From positions 19,889,534 to 19,953,533 of the forward strand of contig CM053256.1 in assembly GCA_028583405.1 (NCBI GenBank): DNA of 64,000 nucleotides, written 5' to 3'. Source of the stretch: Pogonophryne albipinna (Eukaryota; Chordata; Actinopteri; Perciformes; Artedidraconidae). The notes below the pieces were generated by a model, which made no database searches, was not told where the DNA came from, and worked only from the letters and a program-made list of their open reading frames with translations. The translations under genes were made by a program, and so were the position numbers. Shown here one piece after another: positions 1 to 10,486 of the stretch; position 1 is the stretch's first letter, and each line of letters opens with the position of its first letter.

Positions 1-170
1 TACTATAAAAAGCGATTGGAATCATACAGAAATCACATTTACAACACAGATCAGTGGACACATTTTATTATTATTATTATTTGTATTATTATTATTTTGT
101 TCCGTTACATTGGAGAATGACAAGTGAGGCTCTGCCTCACCTGCCTCCCCTGACCGCACGTCGCTGCTTG
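1..170. other. Left edge, AT-rich, no gene seen
   Basis: This stretch has an ATT-rich tract at about 66-105 and then a GC-richer segment. It is not shared with the second block at 27.8 kb, where the similarity starts at about 171/27,776. I see no coding signal. Confidence 0.6.
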
Positions 171-872
171 TTCTTGTGAACACTAATGTTATCCACAGCA
201 TACACAGAGACCACGAAGTTCTTAAGGAGAAAACTAGTTACTAAAACAAAACACGTTAGTGTACCTTGTTAGCTAATGTTAGCTAGCTGACATTAACGTT
301 ACACATTGCACTCATATTACTCACCGAAACCTTGTAAAGCCGGTCCCGCATGCTGGCTCTTACAGAACCGACTAACTCCCCTTTCGTGTATGTACAGCTC
401 TCAACATGCCCAGACTTGTAGTGATGTTCACCTCGTTTTATACTTTTCGCCTCATTCTGAAAGAAACAGGTGAAATTTGCTAACGTGACGGCCGTCTTTG
501 TGATGGTGACGCGTATTGTGCGAGACCAGAGACCTGGGCCCTTTCTCATTTCATCAAATCCCCCTCCTCGACTCCTCGGTCCTCCGGTAGTGACCCGGAG
601 ATGAATTTCAGCGCGCCATGTTGAAGGACATCTCATTTCTCTAAATGCACTTCGAGGATCGAGCGTCGAGGAGGCTCTCTGGAGGAGCCATAACCGAGGA
701 TACACTGATGGGTCCTCCACGGTCCTCCACGGCTCCTTCGTGGATGCATTTCCGGCAACAGAGATGTTTCAAAGAGTCGTGACGCATGCATCCCCTGGAT
801 TGCATGCATCCCCTGGATATTATTTTATTAACTGCTTTCATCGCATCGCGATGAAAGCAGTTAATAAAATAA
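171..872. repeat. Duplicated block, copy 1, first part
   Basis: The sequence matches 27,776-28,492 with only scattered differences by eye. It then diverges: copy 1 continues into TIR-type repeats and a (GT)n, and copy 2 into an unrelated roughly 285-bp segment. It recurs as 2,087-2,441 against 28,777-29,131. Part of it (about 541-800) also occurs at 1,458-1,760 and inverted at about 15,930-16,165, so it mixes block-specific and dispersed repeat sequence. Confidence 0.85.
822..870. repeat. Perfect 23-bp hairpin
   Basis: Arms 822-844 and 848-870 are perfect reverse complements around a 3-base loop. The second block has the same hairpin at about 28,434-28,482. Related copies at 1,763 and 15,050 have lost the right arm, so the palindrome probably arose inside one subfamily of this repeat. 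Confidence 0.85.
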
Positions 873-1060
873 AATTGGTTTGGTGTCATCTGCTTACTTT
901 TAATACTTGTAAATAAAAGTTTTGGCCCGTAATTTATTTCCCTCATTGTAGCGACCAGAGAGAGGGGGGGGGGGGATATATCCAGTCTCTGATAGTGTTA
1001 CGTTACTATGAGAGTGCTCTGTTTGATTCTGAAATTGTATATATTTATATAAATATATAC

Positions 1061-1070
<10 letters not shown>

Positions 1071-1134
<64 letters not shown>
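1071..1134. repeat. (GT)32 microsatellite
   Basis: Uninterrupted GT dinucleotide run flanked by AT alternation on the left. It lies inside the TIR-type repeat. The related copy at 15.58 kb has only a few GT units. Confidence 0.97.
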
Positions 1135-1136
<2 letters not shown>

Positions 1137-2365
1137 GCATCTGTAGCCTGTTATTGTCTCATTATACCGCACTGTGAATGAATCAAAGTAAATATATAAG
1201 TCATCATGAACACATCTGTCCATCAGACAGAGGGCTGCTGTGCCTCCTGTCATCATTAATGGACGTCTCTTTAAAATGACCGCTCAGAGGAGAGGAGTTC
1301 TCATTTCTCTAACCGCCTGCTGCTTCCCCTCCTCTCTCCTCGGTTCCCCTCCTCGGCTCCTCCGCTCGCATCTCCTGTGGGCGGGACTAAGTATCGAGGA
1401 TAGGAGTCGAGGAGGGGAGTCGAGGAGGGGAGTTAGAGAAATGAGAAAGGGCCCTGGGCCCTTTCTCATTTCATCAAATCCCCCTCCTCGACTCCTTGGT
1501 CCTCCGGTAGTGACCCGGAAATGAATTTCAGCGCGCCATGTTGAAGGACATCTCATTTCTCTAAATGCACTTCGAGGACCGAGGATCGAGCGTCGAGGAG
1601 GCTCTCAGGAGGAGCTCTAACCGAGGATACACTGATGGGTCCTCCACGGTCCTCCACGGCTCCTTCGTGGATGCATTTCCGGCAACAGAGATGTTTCAAA
1701 GAGTCGTGACGCACGGCCGGACTTATCTCAGCCAATGACAGCTCTGCATGCATCCCCTGGATATTATTTTATTAACTGCTCTCATCGCGACGCGATGTTT
1801 CCAGAGAGAACAGCTGTGAGGTCCGTGCAGAAAGCAGAGCAGTGTGTATAATATCACTCAGTATAACAGGCCTACTCTTTTTTATTTGCTTTAGTTTAGT
1901 AGATATCTACAAACAGTCGATATTTTTCTAAAACCATTTAGTGCTTCACATAATAAAATACACAACGGCTGTAGCCTGTTTTCGGAACCGCGTGTGTGGT
2001 GTAGGTGTGTGTCGTACAGTGTGTACGTAGATGCAGCTGACAGACAGGTCTCAGTTGGTTTGGTGTCCTCTGCTTACTTTTAATACCTGTTGGCAGGGAA
2101 ACGGGGTTCAGGGGGAGTGGCTGTACGGCTGTACCCGTAGGATAGAAAAGGGGGAAGTGACATCTGACTCAGGTCGCGCGGCTGTGGAGAAGAACGTGTT
2201 GCCCAAATTCTGTTACTGAGTTTTGGCTAGTTAGCTAGCAGGTTTATTGTTTTGGGTGCAGTCACTTTTGCCTCCACTTGCTGTTCAAATAAATGTTGAA
2301 AGAAAAAGTAAATCTGTTTACAGTTCTGTTTTATATGGGTGTTGAAGAAGAAGAAGAATTGGGAG

Positions 2366-2441
2366 CAATGAAACCCTCTTTAATGGTCACACATGCAGAG
2401 CACAAAGCACACACAGTGAAATGTGTTCTCTGCTTTTAACC
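2366..2441 (-). repeat. SINE 3' tail, severed by the THAP/SGNH element
   Basis: This is the tail half of a minus-strand tRNA-derived SINE whose head lies at 9,121-9,365. The uninterrupted version is at about 29,055-29,376. The split falls at a duplicated TGCTTTTAACC. Confidence 0.8.
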
Positions 2442-3193
2442 AAGCGGCAAACTCTGGGGAACAGCCGGGACGCCAATACGGAAGTGCCACACACTGCAGT
2501 TCATATATTGGCCGATAGGCGATGGCTGCAGAAAGGAGCAATTTCCATAGACCCCCATGTTAAAATGCCCAACTTTACAGCAGAAAAAAACATGTTTCTA
2601 CCCCTGGCTCCATACATTTTTATTATCGATATAGTTAGATTCCACCTTCATGATTATGGATCTGTGAGTGAATTGTTTTCTAACACGACCCTTTTATTTA
2701 TATTAGGTCTTAAAGTTTTTGCATAAATTAGGGCGTGGTCACTTTGATGGGCAGGCACGTGCCTCACTGTCAGCTAACAGCAACTTGTCCACTCTGCTAG
2801 GCTACAACCATAGAGGCTACAACGTTAGTTAGTCGTAGTTACTGTACTTGACCCTTTAGCTTTAGCCGTGTTCGTGGTGATTGTGGGAAGATTGTTACAA
2901 ATACCAGACAATTAAAATGTCGTGCTGTGCGCTTGAATGTACTAACAGAACTTCCAAGAAGTCTACTCTCAGCTTTTTTCGGTGAGTAAAATGATAATAT
3001 TATACATGTTAACCCCGTTAGCAGGTGTTTGTGTGCTTGTTAGCATAGCTTGTTATGTAGGTTATTAGCCAGCTAAGGATGTAACCCTTTATACATGTTT
3101 AGTTTATGATTCAGCCTTGGGTAAGAATGTTATAGTCTATGGCTATGACGCCCATAATGCTAAAAGGGGACCCAATTATCCCAGTGGTGGCCG

Positions 3194-3275
3194 CCGGAGT
3201 CCGCCGCCGAAGCTAACCGGAGCCGTAGCTAGCCCTTTGCGGCTCCGTTAGCTTCGACCAGCGGCGGAGCCCGGC
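3194..3275. repeat. GC-rich stem-loop in THAP intron 1
   Basis: The segments TCCGCCG, GAAGCTAAC and GGAGCCG on the left pair with CGGCTCC, TTAGCTTC and CGGCGGA on the right around a loop near 3,226-3,238. It is an imperfect long hairpin in otherwise AT-rich intron sequence. Confidence 0.7.
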
Positions 3276-4439
3276 GTTATAACTGGAGATCAAGGAATGC
3301 AGCGAAACGCGGACTTGGTTCGCCTGCAGCCTTCTATAGTATTAGCTAAAGAAATGATGTTGAACAAGGCTTATTAAGCTGAACATCGCCACAATTGTTC
3401 TGCTATGTATCGGTACTTATTTTCTTTTCTTAACGTGTGAATGACAAGCATTAAGAATAACAACAAATAGCTATTTATCTTGCATATTGTCTCGTTTGAT
3501 TATGAATGTAACGTTTATATAGTGGAACTACACTGTTTTATCAAAACCAAAGTGCCACGCAGTAACTTGGTAGGCCCATGCATGTATTTCAGCAGGAAAT
3601 GTGCAACCTAGATTACATTTACCAACAGAGACTATATAGAAATATTTGTAAAAGTTGTTCATGCGTTATTAAGTGAATATGGCATTAACCCTCCTGTTGT
3701 CTTTGGGTCGGTTTTCATGTATTTTTGAATAAAGGTTTCCTTTAGGTGATCCAGACAGGCTGGACCAGTGGGTGCTGAACATCCGGAGGAATAAATGGAC
3801 CCCCAACGTTTCTTCTCGCCTGTGCAGTGAACACTTTGAGAGTCATCACTTCAGCACGGACTCATGGGTACAGAATACAGATCCTTTTTTTTTTTAAATA
3901 ACTTGGTTCCATTTGTGAGTGTAAATTGTTGTTACTAATTAAATACATGCTCATCATACAATGCTAAATAATTGTTATGGCACAGCTTGCACATCAGTGA
4001 TGAGTAATGTTCTTTTGATTAAAGGCCAAATTAAGATTTTGCCAGTTAAGTATAGAAACATAGAAATCGATTTTTTTTGCAAACCATCACATTTCTCTTC
4101 AATTTATGCAAAGACTCTTTATCATAGATAGAGAATTGCCATTTTCCCCCACATACTCTATGTTAAAAACAGATGAATTATATTACCTTTTTTTACATTA
4201 TTTTAATAGCAACATTCATTCATCTGTTGTCATCTTATAACTTATTTATCTTAACAGCTATCACTGTAAAAAAAAAAAGGATTTAATTTCATTTTACTAT
4301 ACAATATTTATCTTTACATTCTGTTCTTGCATATGTCTTATTATATTTACGTGTATATAGATTTCTGCCTGCACTAATTTATTATTCTTAATTTAATTTT
4401 GAATTTCTTTTATTGTTTTATGTCTTATATAACTATGTT

Positions 4440-4535
4440 GCATCGTTGGAGGAGCTCGGGACAGATGATTTTCATTGCCATTCCCACACTGTAGCCTATG
4501 TGCATATGACATAAATCCTTTGAATCTGAATCTTG
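4440..4535 (+). repeat. LINE-type 3' tail fragment
   Basis: The segment around GGAGGAGCTCGGGACA, ending in CCTTTGAATCTGAATCT, is typical of fish LINE 3' tails. It lies in THAP intron 2 and is short and without coding sequence. Family assignment is tentative. Confidence 0.45.
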
Positions 4536-5057
4536 GAAACACGTAATTGTTGAATGGATTAACTCATAGTTAATATGTTGGCCCTCTATTGTCTTTTATA
4601 ATGCACTCTTAAATTTAAAACAACATTATTCAAAAGAAAGTTGAATATCTACAGACCTCAAAAAGTTATTTTATGTGTTTTTGTTTATTATTTTTATTAG
4701 GGAAGGAGATGCCTGAAAAACACTGCAGTGCCCACCATTTTCTATTTCAAGAACAACAGCCTAGAAGGAAAAGCAGGTGAGTAACAATGACGAGGTAAGT
4801 GACAGTCCTAGTTCGACTGTTAACAGCAATGAGGAGGTTGCAGATGTAGACCATGGTAGTGGTGAAAACAGTCTTGCTGCTGATCAGAGCAATATCATTA
4901 TGATACAAGACACACCTGAAGAAGCCTTTGTTGTTCCACATGTGGAGCATAATGACATTCCAACAGTCAATGCTTGTGAGGATGTTGGTTTGGGTAGCAG
5001 AAGCCAACAAACAAAACACATTGGAAAACAGGCAGACTCCGCCTCTGTTCACTCTTA

Positions 5058-5839
5058 CCCCCTAATCCCACCAGGAGCGTCTGCGCTGCGCTGCGCTGCG
5101 CTGCGGCTGCGGCATTTTTAGCGATCGCGGCCACTCTAGTCAATGGGTGCTATTCCACCAGACCCGCTGCGCCGCGGCTCGAAGCGTCCCAGAAGCTCCT
5201 CGCCGCAAGGAATTTCTAAAATATAGGATGAATCCTATTTTTGACGCAGCGCAGCGCGGGCAGGAAGTGATGAAAATCACCTTGTTGTCTCCTTTGCTGG
5301 TTGAGGGGGTGCACCCAAAACCGGCTCCTTCTCCTCCCCCCACCCCTGTAGTCTTTCAAGTAGGAGAATACATGCCAGCGTTCTCCTCCGGTTTACAGCC
5401 ACTGTAAATTATATATATATATATATATAGAATAATTATGATGATGAATGCATATTTGTTTACCACTAAAATACAGCAACACATCTTTGATTCATGTCGT
5501 TTATAACTGGAATATTACAATTATTATTAACTGTGTCTGTAGTCTACAACCCAACAAAATAGGAAATAACAACAATAAACACGATTTAAACAGACACAAA
5601 CATAAACCATTTAACTACGTAGCCTACTTACTTGTAGAAATACAAATGTCCAGGAAATATTCCAAAATCAACAACAACTGCGAGGCTGCACACACGACGC
5701 TCCGCTTCCGCAACGTTTTGAAACGCGCCTGGTGGGTTATGACGCAGGAGGAGGTCGCAGCGCGGCGCAGCGCGGCGCAGCGCGGCGCAGCGCGGCGCAG
5801 CCGCGCCGCAGCGCAGACGCTTCCGGTGCGATCAGGGGG
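5058..5839. mobile_element. 782-bp MITE with TTA target duplication (Harbinger-like)
   Basis: The left end is CCCCCTAATCCCACCAGGAG and the right end reads inward as a near copy (CCCCCTGATCGCACCGGAAG in reverse complement). TTA flanks both sides (5,055-5,057 and 5,840-5,842), as expected for PIF/Harbinger-type elements. Subterminal arrays of GCTGC/GCGCGGCGCA repeats give GC-rich arms around an AT-rich core with an (AT)n run. A second copy is at 42,235-44,081. It is inserted in the last coding exon of the THAP gene. Confidence 0.85.
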
Positions 5840-5861
5840 TTACACTTGGGCTTTAAACTAA

Positions 5862-7580
5862 GACGGGTCATACTGAATAGTTTGTGCACACATTTTTAAC
5901 ATGTGATCTTTCTTTCATGTAGGACGCTTGAGGGAAGTTGCAACGCCTCGGCCAAAGTGATGTCTTCTCCACGTGAAAGAGATTGAAGGAATCATTTATA
6001 ACTTGAGACAATTTTCCAAAAGTTATGACTTTTATTGGCTTAGGTAGTAATGGATTACATCTAACACGAATCAAGATCGTATAGAAAAAAAGGAAAGTTT
6101 AATCCTTAGTTACATAGGAAAAGATGTAATCGGATTAGTTTTACTTTTTTTAATAATAGGGAAACTCAGGATTACAATCTTATTCAAAACCTAAAAAGAG
6201 CTGTTTGTTGTAAAATGATCAAATGGTATCTCTTCTCTGGAAGCGGTACTGTTCTGTAGGCTAATACTTTCATTGTGAATCTATACACCTACTGCCTGAA
6301 TCTGCTTTATGGTATTATATTATACATTTAAGTAAAAAAATCATATTAATATTTCTTCTCTCCTGTGTTTATTTGCATTGCATTTGATATTGAGGTAATC
6401 CAAAACAAAAATAAAGTTATCAGGTTACATTACTTTTATATCTTGATACTCACATTAAGTTACTGGTTGTGTTTTTGGCAAGTAGCCCTCCCAACCCTGT
6501 ACATAAGTTCTATCATTTTAATTACTGATACAGTTGTTGCACATCTTTCATTTATTTTCTAGTGTATTTAAGTCATAAAATGATTGGAAACCTTTACTTT
6601 TCATAAAATGCAAGATGTAACTTTCAATGTGGCTTGTGTATTTATCACATTTTCAATGTGAAATAGATCTGATTAAATAAAGAGTAAAAGCACAATCTTA
6701 AATGTTGACATTTATCATGTTCCTATGCTTATTGTTAATGTAGTGGTGTTATAAACAAAATGTTGTCGTAAAGGAAATTAAGATGTTTTTTATTTGTTGA
6801 CAAAAGATTTAAAGTTGATGCTCACAACATGTGGGGACATTTATGGAGAAAAATGTTTCTATTGTAAAACAAATATTTATCTGCATACTGAACAATTTCG
6901 AAACTCTCTAAAAGGTATTATCTTCTGTGATGTTACGACCCTGTAGGGATTGTGGGTATTGCACTTCATAATTACATTATATGGTATTCTTATGACATAT
7001 TTGATGCCAAAATACATGGGATTAGGGGAGACCTTCTTGTTGTTTGCATTGTCACTGATAAATGACAGCGTAGTATTCATTGTCAAGATGTTGTGTTTTT
7101 AAACTTGGGACTCTTTTCAGACTGCTACGGCTTGGGAAAAGATTTGAGCCTTAATGTGTAATGTTTTCTGTATTGTATGGTAAGCTTATCCTTTCATTTG
7201 ATAGTCCCATTTGGATGTGATAGCTAACATTTTCAGTAAGCAGTAGACAAAAGAAGTGAAAATATGAATGTAATTTATTTTCAATATTTACATAAATACA
7301 GAATAATTTTAACAAATAAAATAACAAAAAACATCATAACAAATACAAAATAAAAGGAAAGACAGACAGCCATGCCCAGCATGGGCCTGGAGAGCTACAG
7401 AGTCCATTGGGGGAAGAGGGGGGGGTGGGGAAGAGGAAGAGCAGCCATGTTAACAGTGTTATGGCTACAGATGTAATATCTAACTCAACATTAGCCATGA
7501 CAGTCTGGGCTTAGCAAGGGCCTTAGAATACATACTCTAAAGGCCAAATCCAAAAACAGTGATACTGACATTTTAGCAGT
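5862..7580. other. AT-rich spacer between the convergent genes
   Basis: I see no domain-bearing ORF here. There is an AATAAA on + at about 6,677 that could serve the THAP transcript. On - an AATAAA near 7,281-7,286 could serve the SGNH transcript. The rest is AT-rich non-coding sequence. Confidence 0.55.
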
Positions 7581-8527
7581 TCACAGTCTTTGGAGGTGGT
7601 CTTTCAGGCAATTGGCTAGTGACTTAAAAAAAATATCATTTCCCCTAGGGGTGAAATGAACTCTATCTCGCAAAAAAAGCCCAGGACTGTCATGTCTAAT
7701 GTTGGAGTGGTCAACAATGACACCATTTAGGCTATGAACAAAAGTAGCCATAACACTGTTAACAAACTTCCGGGCCTTGTCAATTTTGACAGGATTTGCA
7801 CCAGCCCTCCACCGGCGCCTCTGGTTGATCTGGGAGAGCATGATCTTCATGCCAGGGTGCCGATGGTGAAGCTGGTGCAGGTCCTCCTTCATCTGGTTCA
7901 GCAACTGAACACTGGGCACATCCCCCAAGTCATTGCCGCCACAGTGGATGAGGAGGACATCCGGGACTGCTCTTCCTCACAGGGAGTAGGAAAAGAAAGG
8001 GAGGACACCTCTCCAGCGCAGTCCACCCCAACCGAACCAGCACACCCTCAGGTCGAGGCCAAGGTTGCTGCCGATGGTCTCTGTAGCTCTCTGGGCTCCA
8101 CGCCGGACATAGCTGTCTCCGATTATCCATACAGTCACTATGGGAGGAAAATAAATGAGAGTAACAAATGCTTCAGATAATGAGGAATATCAAATTAAGT
8201 ATAAAGGGTTGCTCATTTTGTTCCTTTGACAATAACATACAAAATAACTGAAATCACACCTGTATGGTTAAAAGTAACAAGAGAGCAAAACCTCAAAAAA
8301 CAGATTAACAGCACACAGTTTATATATATATATGTATATACTGTGTGCTGTTTATCTACAATTGTGCACACATGTGTGTATATATATATATATATATATA
8401 CATATATGTATAGTATGTTTGTGTGTAATGTCAACCATCTGAAGTCATGTAAAGTAAGCCAGGACCATCAACTTACAGGTTGTGCAGTTTGGCGTGGAGG
8501 AGGTTGCCATCTTCTTTTTTCTTAATG
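7581..8527 (-). pseudogene. SGNH/GDSL-type hydrolase gene, one in-frame stop
   Basis: SGNH hydrolases are Ser-His esterases or lipases. Related ORFs are known in some retroelements (CR1, Ngaro) and in fish repeat proteins. Exon 2 runs 8,527-8,477, with acceptor CTTTCAG, ATG at 8,510 and donor GTAAGT. Exon 3 runs 8,137-7,581, with acceptor CCTCCCATAG. The joined frame gives block I VWIIGDSYVRRGAQRA (GDS, nucleophile Ser). Further on come VLLIHCGGNDLG (block III GGND) and DRVHFTPRGNDIFF (block V, Asp..His). A TGA at 7,979-7,977, between blocks I and III, interrupts an otherwise open frame and could be a CGA-to-TGA decay. Without it the product would be about 196 aa with no signal peptide. All catalytic blocks are present, so the gene was probably functional until recently. 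Confidence 0.85.
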
Positions 8528-8768
8528 CTGAAAGAAATAAAAATGGTTTAATCAATATAAAAGCACCTTTCTTTTTCTACAGTCATATTTCATTAATTAA
8601 ATTTAATTCACGCAACACTGGCCATATCTCTGCTAGTTTACAAAGTTTAGTTACAAATGACATTTATATTTGAAAAACGGTGAAGCACTTAAAAAACAAT
8701 TGTATAGTGTAGGTTCAAGAACATTTAAATCAAAAGGACAAGTTTTGTAAAGTTACTGGGTATCTTAC

Positions 8769-8890
8769 CTTCAGAATATGCCGGGAACGAGGAGCAGTGA
8801 CCGCAAGCTGAGTTGTTGGCATAGGTTGTTAGCTTAATACTGAGAGCATGTTAGCTTAGCTTCTTAGCCTGAGCTAGGTCTGGAACTTCA
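8769..8890 (-). promoter_or_regulatory. Candidate untranslated first exon of the SGNH gene
   Basis: A consensus donor (AAG|GTAAGA on the minus strand) ends an exon at 8,769. It joins in order with the exon 2 acceptor at 8,528. The transcription start is not defined; no clear TATA box is seen upstream, and the sequence there turns GC-rich. Confidence 0.4.
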
Positions 8891-9120
8891 CGCTCGTTGG
8901 CAGCAGGTCCCGTCCTGTCCCGCCTCGGCTCCGCCTCAGCACCGCCTCTTTGCCCTTATTTGGAGCAGGCGGGAGAAGGCGGGAGTTAGATTCTGACGTC
9001 ACTGTCGAGCCGTTAGTAGCCGACTCCGCCTACTAAGGGCTTCACGGCAACTCTGCAGAATCCTATGGGTGACGTCACGGACCCTACGTCCATTTATATA
9101 TACAGTCTATGCTTTTAACC

Positions 9121-9365
9121 CATCCTAGTACCAGGAGTCTAGTACTAGGAGCAGTGGGCAGCTATTGTACAGCGCCCGGGGAGCAATGGGAGTGAGGGGG
9201 GAAGGGGGATGTCCGGTGCCTTGCTCAAGGGTACCACGGCAGGGCAGGAGGTGAACTGGGACCTCTCCAAGTAGAAGTCCACACTCCAAATGTAGGTCTG
9301 GTCGGGGACTTGAACCGGCGACCCTACGGCTCACAGTCCAAGCCCATACTGACTGCCATAGATTT
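9121..9365 (-). repeat. tRNA-derived SINE head and body (minus strand)
   Basis: Read on the minus strand, it has an A-box-like TGGCAGTCAGTATGGGC and a B-box GGTTCAAGTCC. These are followed by a body containing CCTTGAGCAAGGCACC, seen in many fish SINEs. The tail is displaced to 2,366-2,441 by the 6.67-kb insertion. Confidence 0.75.
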
Positions 9366-9949
9366 AGTCCCTAATTTTGCTCTCAAAGTGCACCAGATTG
9401 ATGCATTTAACTTCAACATTTAAAATAAAATCTTCCCGGGGGAGCTTGCCCCTGGACCCCCCTAGAGGAGGTGAGGTCCACCACCTGCCCACACCCCCTG
9501 TTAAATTGTCTCACCCACATTGAGGATGCTTCCTATGCCCAAGTTTTATTCCATGTGTCAAGTCAGGCAAATTGGGTCCAAATGTTATTGCATCAATGAT
9601 CTGTTAACATTAAAATCACGAAATATATGCTGTAACTATTTTGCTCTAGGCAACTCAAGGGCTCAGGTAATGTGATTACTATATGAATAATTGTCCAAAA
9701 TAACATAAAATGCATAGGGTTTTTTGTTAAGTTACATACTTTCGTCGCCGGCCGGCCGATACATGCCGCGCATTAAGTGGGCCTGTCTGTTAATTAATCC
9801 CCGGGCCACTTTTTCCCCCCCGTCCGCCCCTGGCACACATTGTCTCACCAGCAAAGAAAACCCTCCTTAAAACAACAGTCAAGTGTGCAGTCCAATGTCC
9901 ATACAAAGACCCAGATGCCTCAACAGGCCATATCCAAATCTGTATTTTA
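9366..9949. other. Repeat-derived non-coding stretch
   Basis: It contains GGGGGAGCTTGCCCCTGGAC and CCGTCCGCCCCTGG, motifs of dispersed fish repeats; the latter looks like the terminus of a hAT-type element. No ORF is supportable. Confidence 0.5.
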
Positions 9950-10231
9950 AAGTTTCCGAGCAAGGAACAACAACATGTTTGCATTGTCGGGCAAATGCAT
10001 CTTTGATTGTAAACTGTCGGTATTCAGTGGGGGCTCTCCATCTCCAGCTGCCGTGTTTTCTCCCAGCTGGGAAAACGGAATGGGGTGGTTATGTTTTAGA
10101 TGTAGTTTAAGATTTGTGGTATTGCCTGCTTTTGTTGCTACTTTTTTTAAACAAATGCGACATACCGGCTCATTCAAGTCCGTTGGCCTCGTTCATTTGG
10201 CTTGAATCCAAAATACTGCCACACCGGAGAA
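9950..10231 (-). pseudogene. BED zinc-finger remnant of a hAT-type transposase, copy 1
   Basis: On the minus strand one frame reads SPVWQYFGFKPNE at about 10,231-10,185. After a stop and frameshift it continues VCRICLKKV, then NTTNLKLHLKHNHP. This is the WxxF, CxxC and HxxxxH layout of BED fingers, which bind DNA in hAT transposases and ZBED proteins. Only the N-terminal finger survives. It is damaged identically in both blocks, so it was dead before the duplication. Confidence 0.7.
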
Positions 10232-10486
10232 TCGAGATGTGTAGTTAGGTTTTGTAACCAATTCCATTTCACTTTAAATTCACCTCGAGTAAATCGCACG
10301 TTGTCTCCCGCTTGTCGCTATATTATTCATTTGGATGTTAAACTGCTACAGCATGCATACAGGAAATTGAACCATACACAAATAAACTATATTGAGAACA
10401 TGACAAATTCAAATGTGGAAGGACTGTGCAGTTTCAAAGAGGTAGTTATGTACAGAAATTGTGAGAGCACTTTGGAGGATTATTTG

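Larger units (their letters stand above)
539..2030. repeat. Head-to-tail TIR-type repeats, strand-asymmetric GA/CT
   Basis: A segment beginning GGGCCCTTTCTCATTTC starts at about 539 and again at about 1,458. Its reverse complement ends at about 1,457, so a unit of about 0.92 kb with inverted ends is followed directly by a second, truncated unit. The arms are built of CCTCCTCGA-type repeats. The interior (873-1,250 and 1,760-1,985) recurs in rearranged order at 15.0-16.17 kb. I read this as a non-autonomous DNA element family. No transposase ORF is visible. Confidence 0.6.
2917..5861 (+). pseudogene. THAP-domain gene, three exons, damaged
   Basis: THAP domains are C2CH zinc fingers that bind DNA and are common in P-, Kolobok- and related transposon proteins. 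Exon 1 (2,917-2,981) starts MSCCALECTNR, giving the first zinc ligands, and ends in a GTGAGT donor. Exon 2 (3,735-3,867) continues FRFPLGDPDRLDQWV and contains LCSEHF with the last Cys-His pair. Exon 3 (from 4,701) has LKNTAVPTIF, the diagnostic AVPTIF box. At about 4,776 the frame shifts by one base: the THAP frame stops at 4,782, while the next frame runs on for about 90 acidic residues. A MITE at 5,058-5,839 splits the end of the ORF, which closes at a TAA at 5,859-5,861. A perfect CAG|GTGAGT at the frameshift leaves open an extra splice donor. Without the damage the product would be a short THAP protein of about 180 aa, far smaller than a P-type transposase. Confidence 0.85.
2442..9109. 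mobile_element. 6.67-kb element carrying THAP and SGNH genes
   Basis: The 11-bp sequence TGCTTTTAACC occurs at 2,431-2,441 and 9,110-9,120. The paralogous block has it once, at 29,121-29,131, which is a clean empty site. The element therefore spans 2,442-9,109 within the uncertainty of the shared 11 bp; the real TSD may be shorter. It carries a spliced THAP gene on + (2,917-5,861) and a spliced SGNH-hydrolase gene on - (8,527-7,581) with convergent 3' ends. The termini (left AAGCGGCAAACTC, right ATATACAGTCTATG) do not look like inverted repeats. I see no DDE, YR or polymerase domain. It resembles widely dispersed fish repeat sequence, but I cannot assign a superfamily. It may depend on a transposase encoded elsewhere. 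Confidence 0.85.

Noticed and set aside
8313..8405. Symmetric TA/TG stretch with AACAGCACACAGT repeats as a regulatory hairpin
   Set aside because: It is a simple (TA)n with a small inverted repeat in an intron of the SGNH gene; no further signal supports a function.
9125..9334. tRNA gene suggested by B-box-like GGTTCAAGTCC
   Set aside because: The box belongs to a SINE head that does not fold as a tRNA and continues into a SINE body. The same applies at 29.1 and 52.4 kb.
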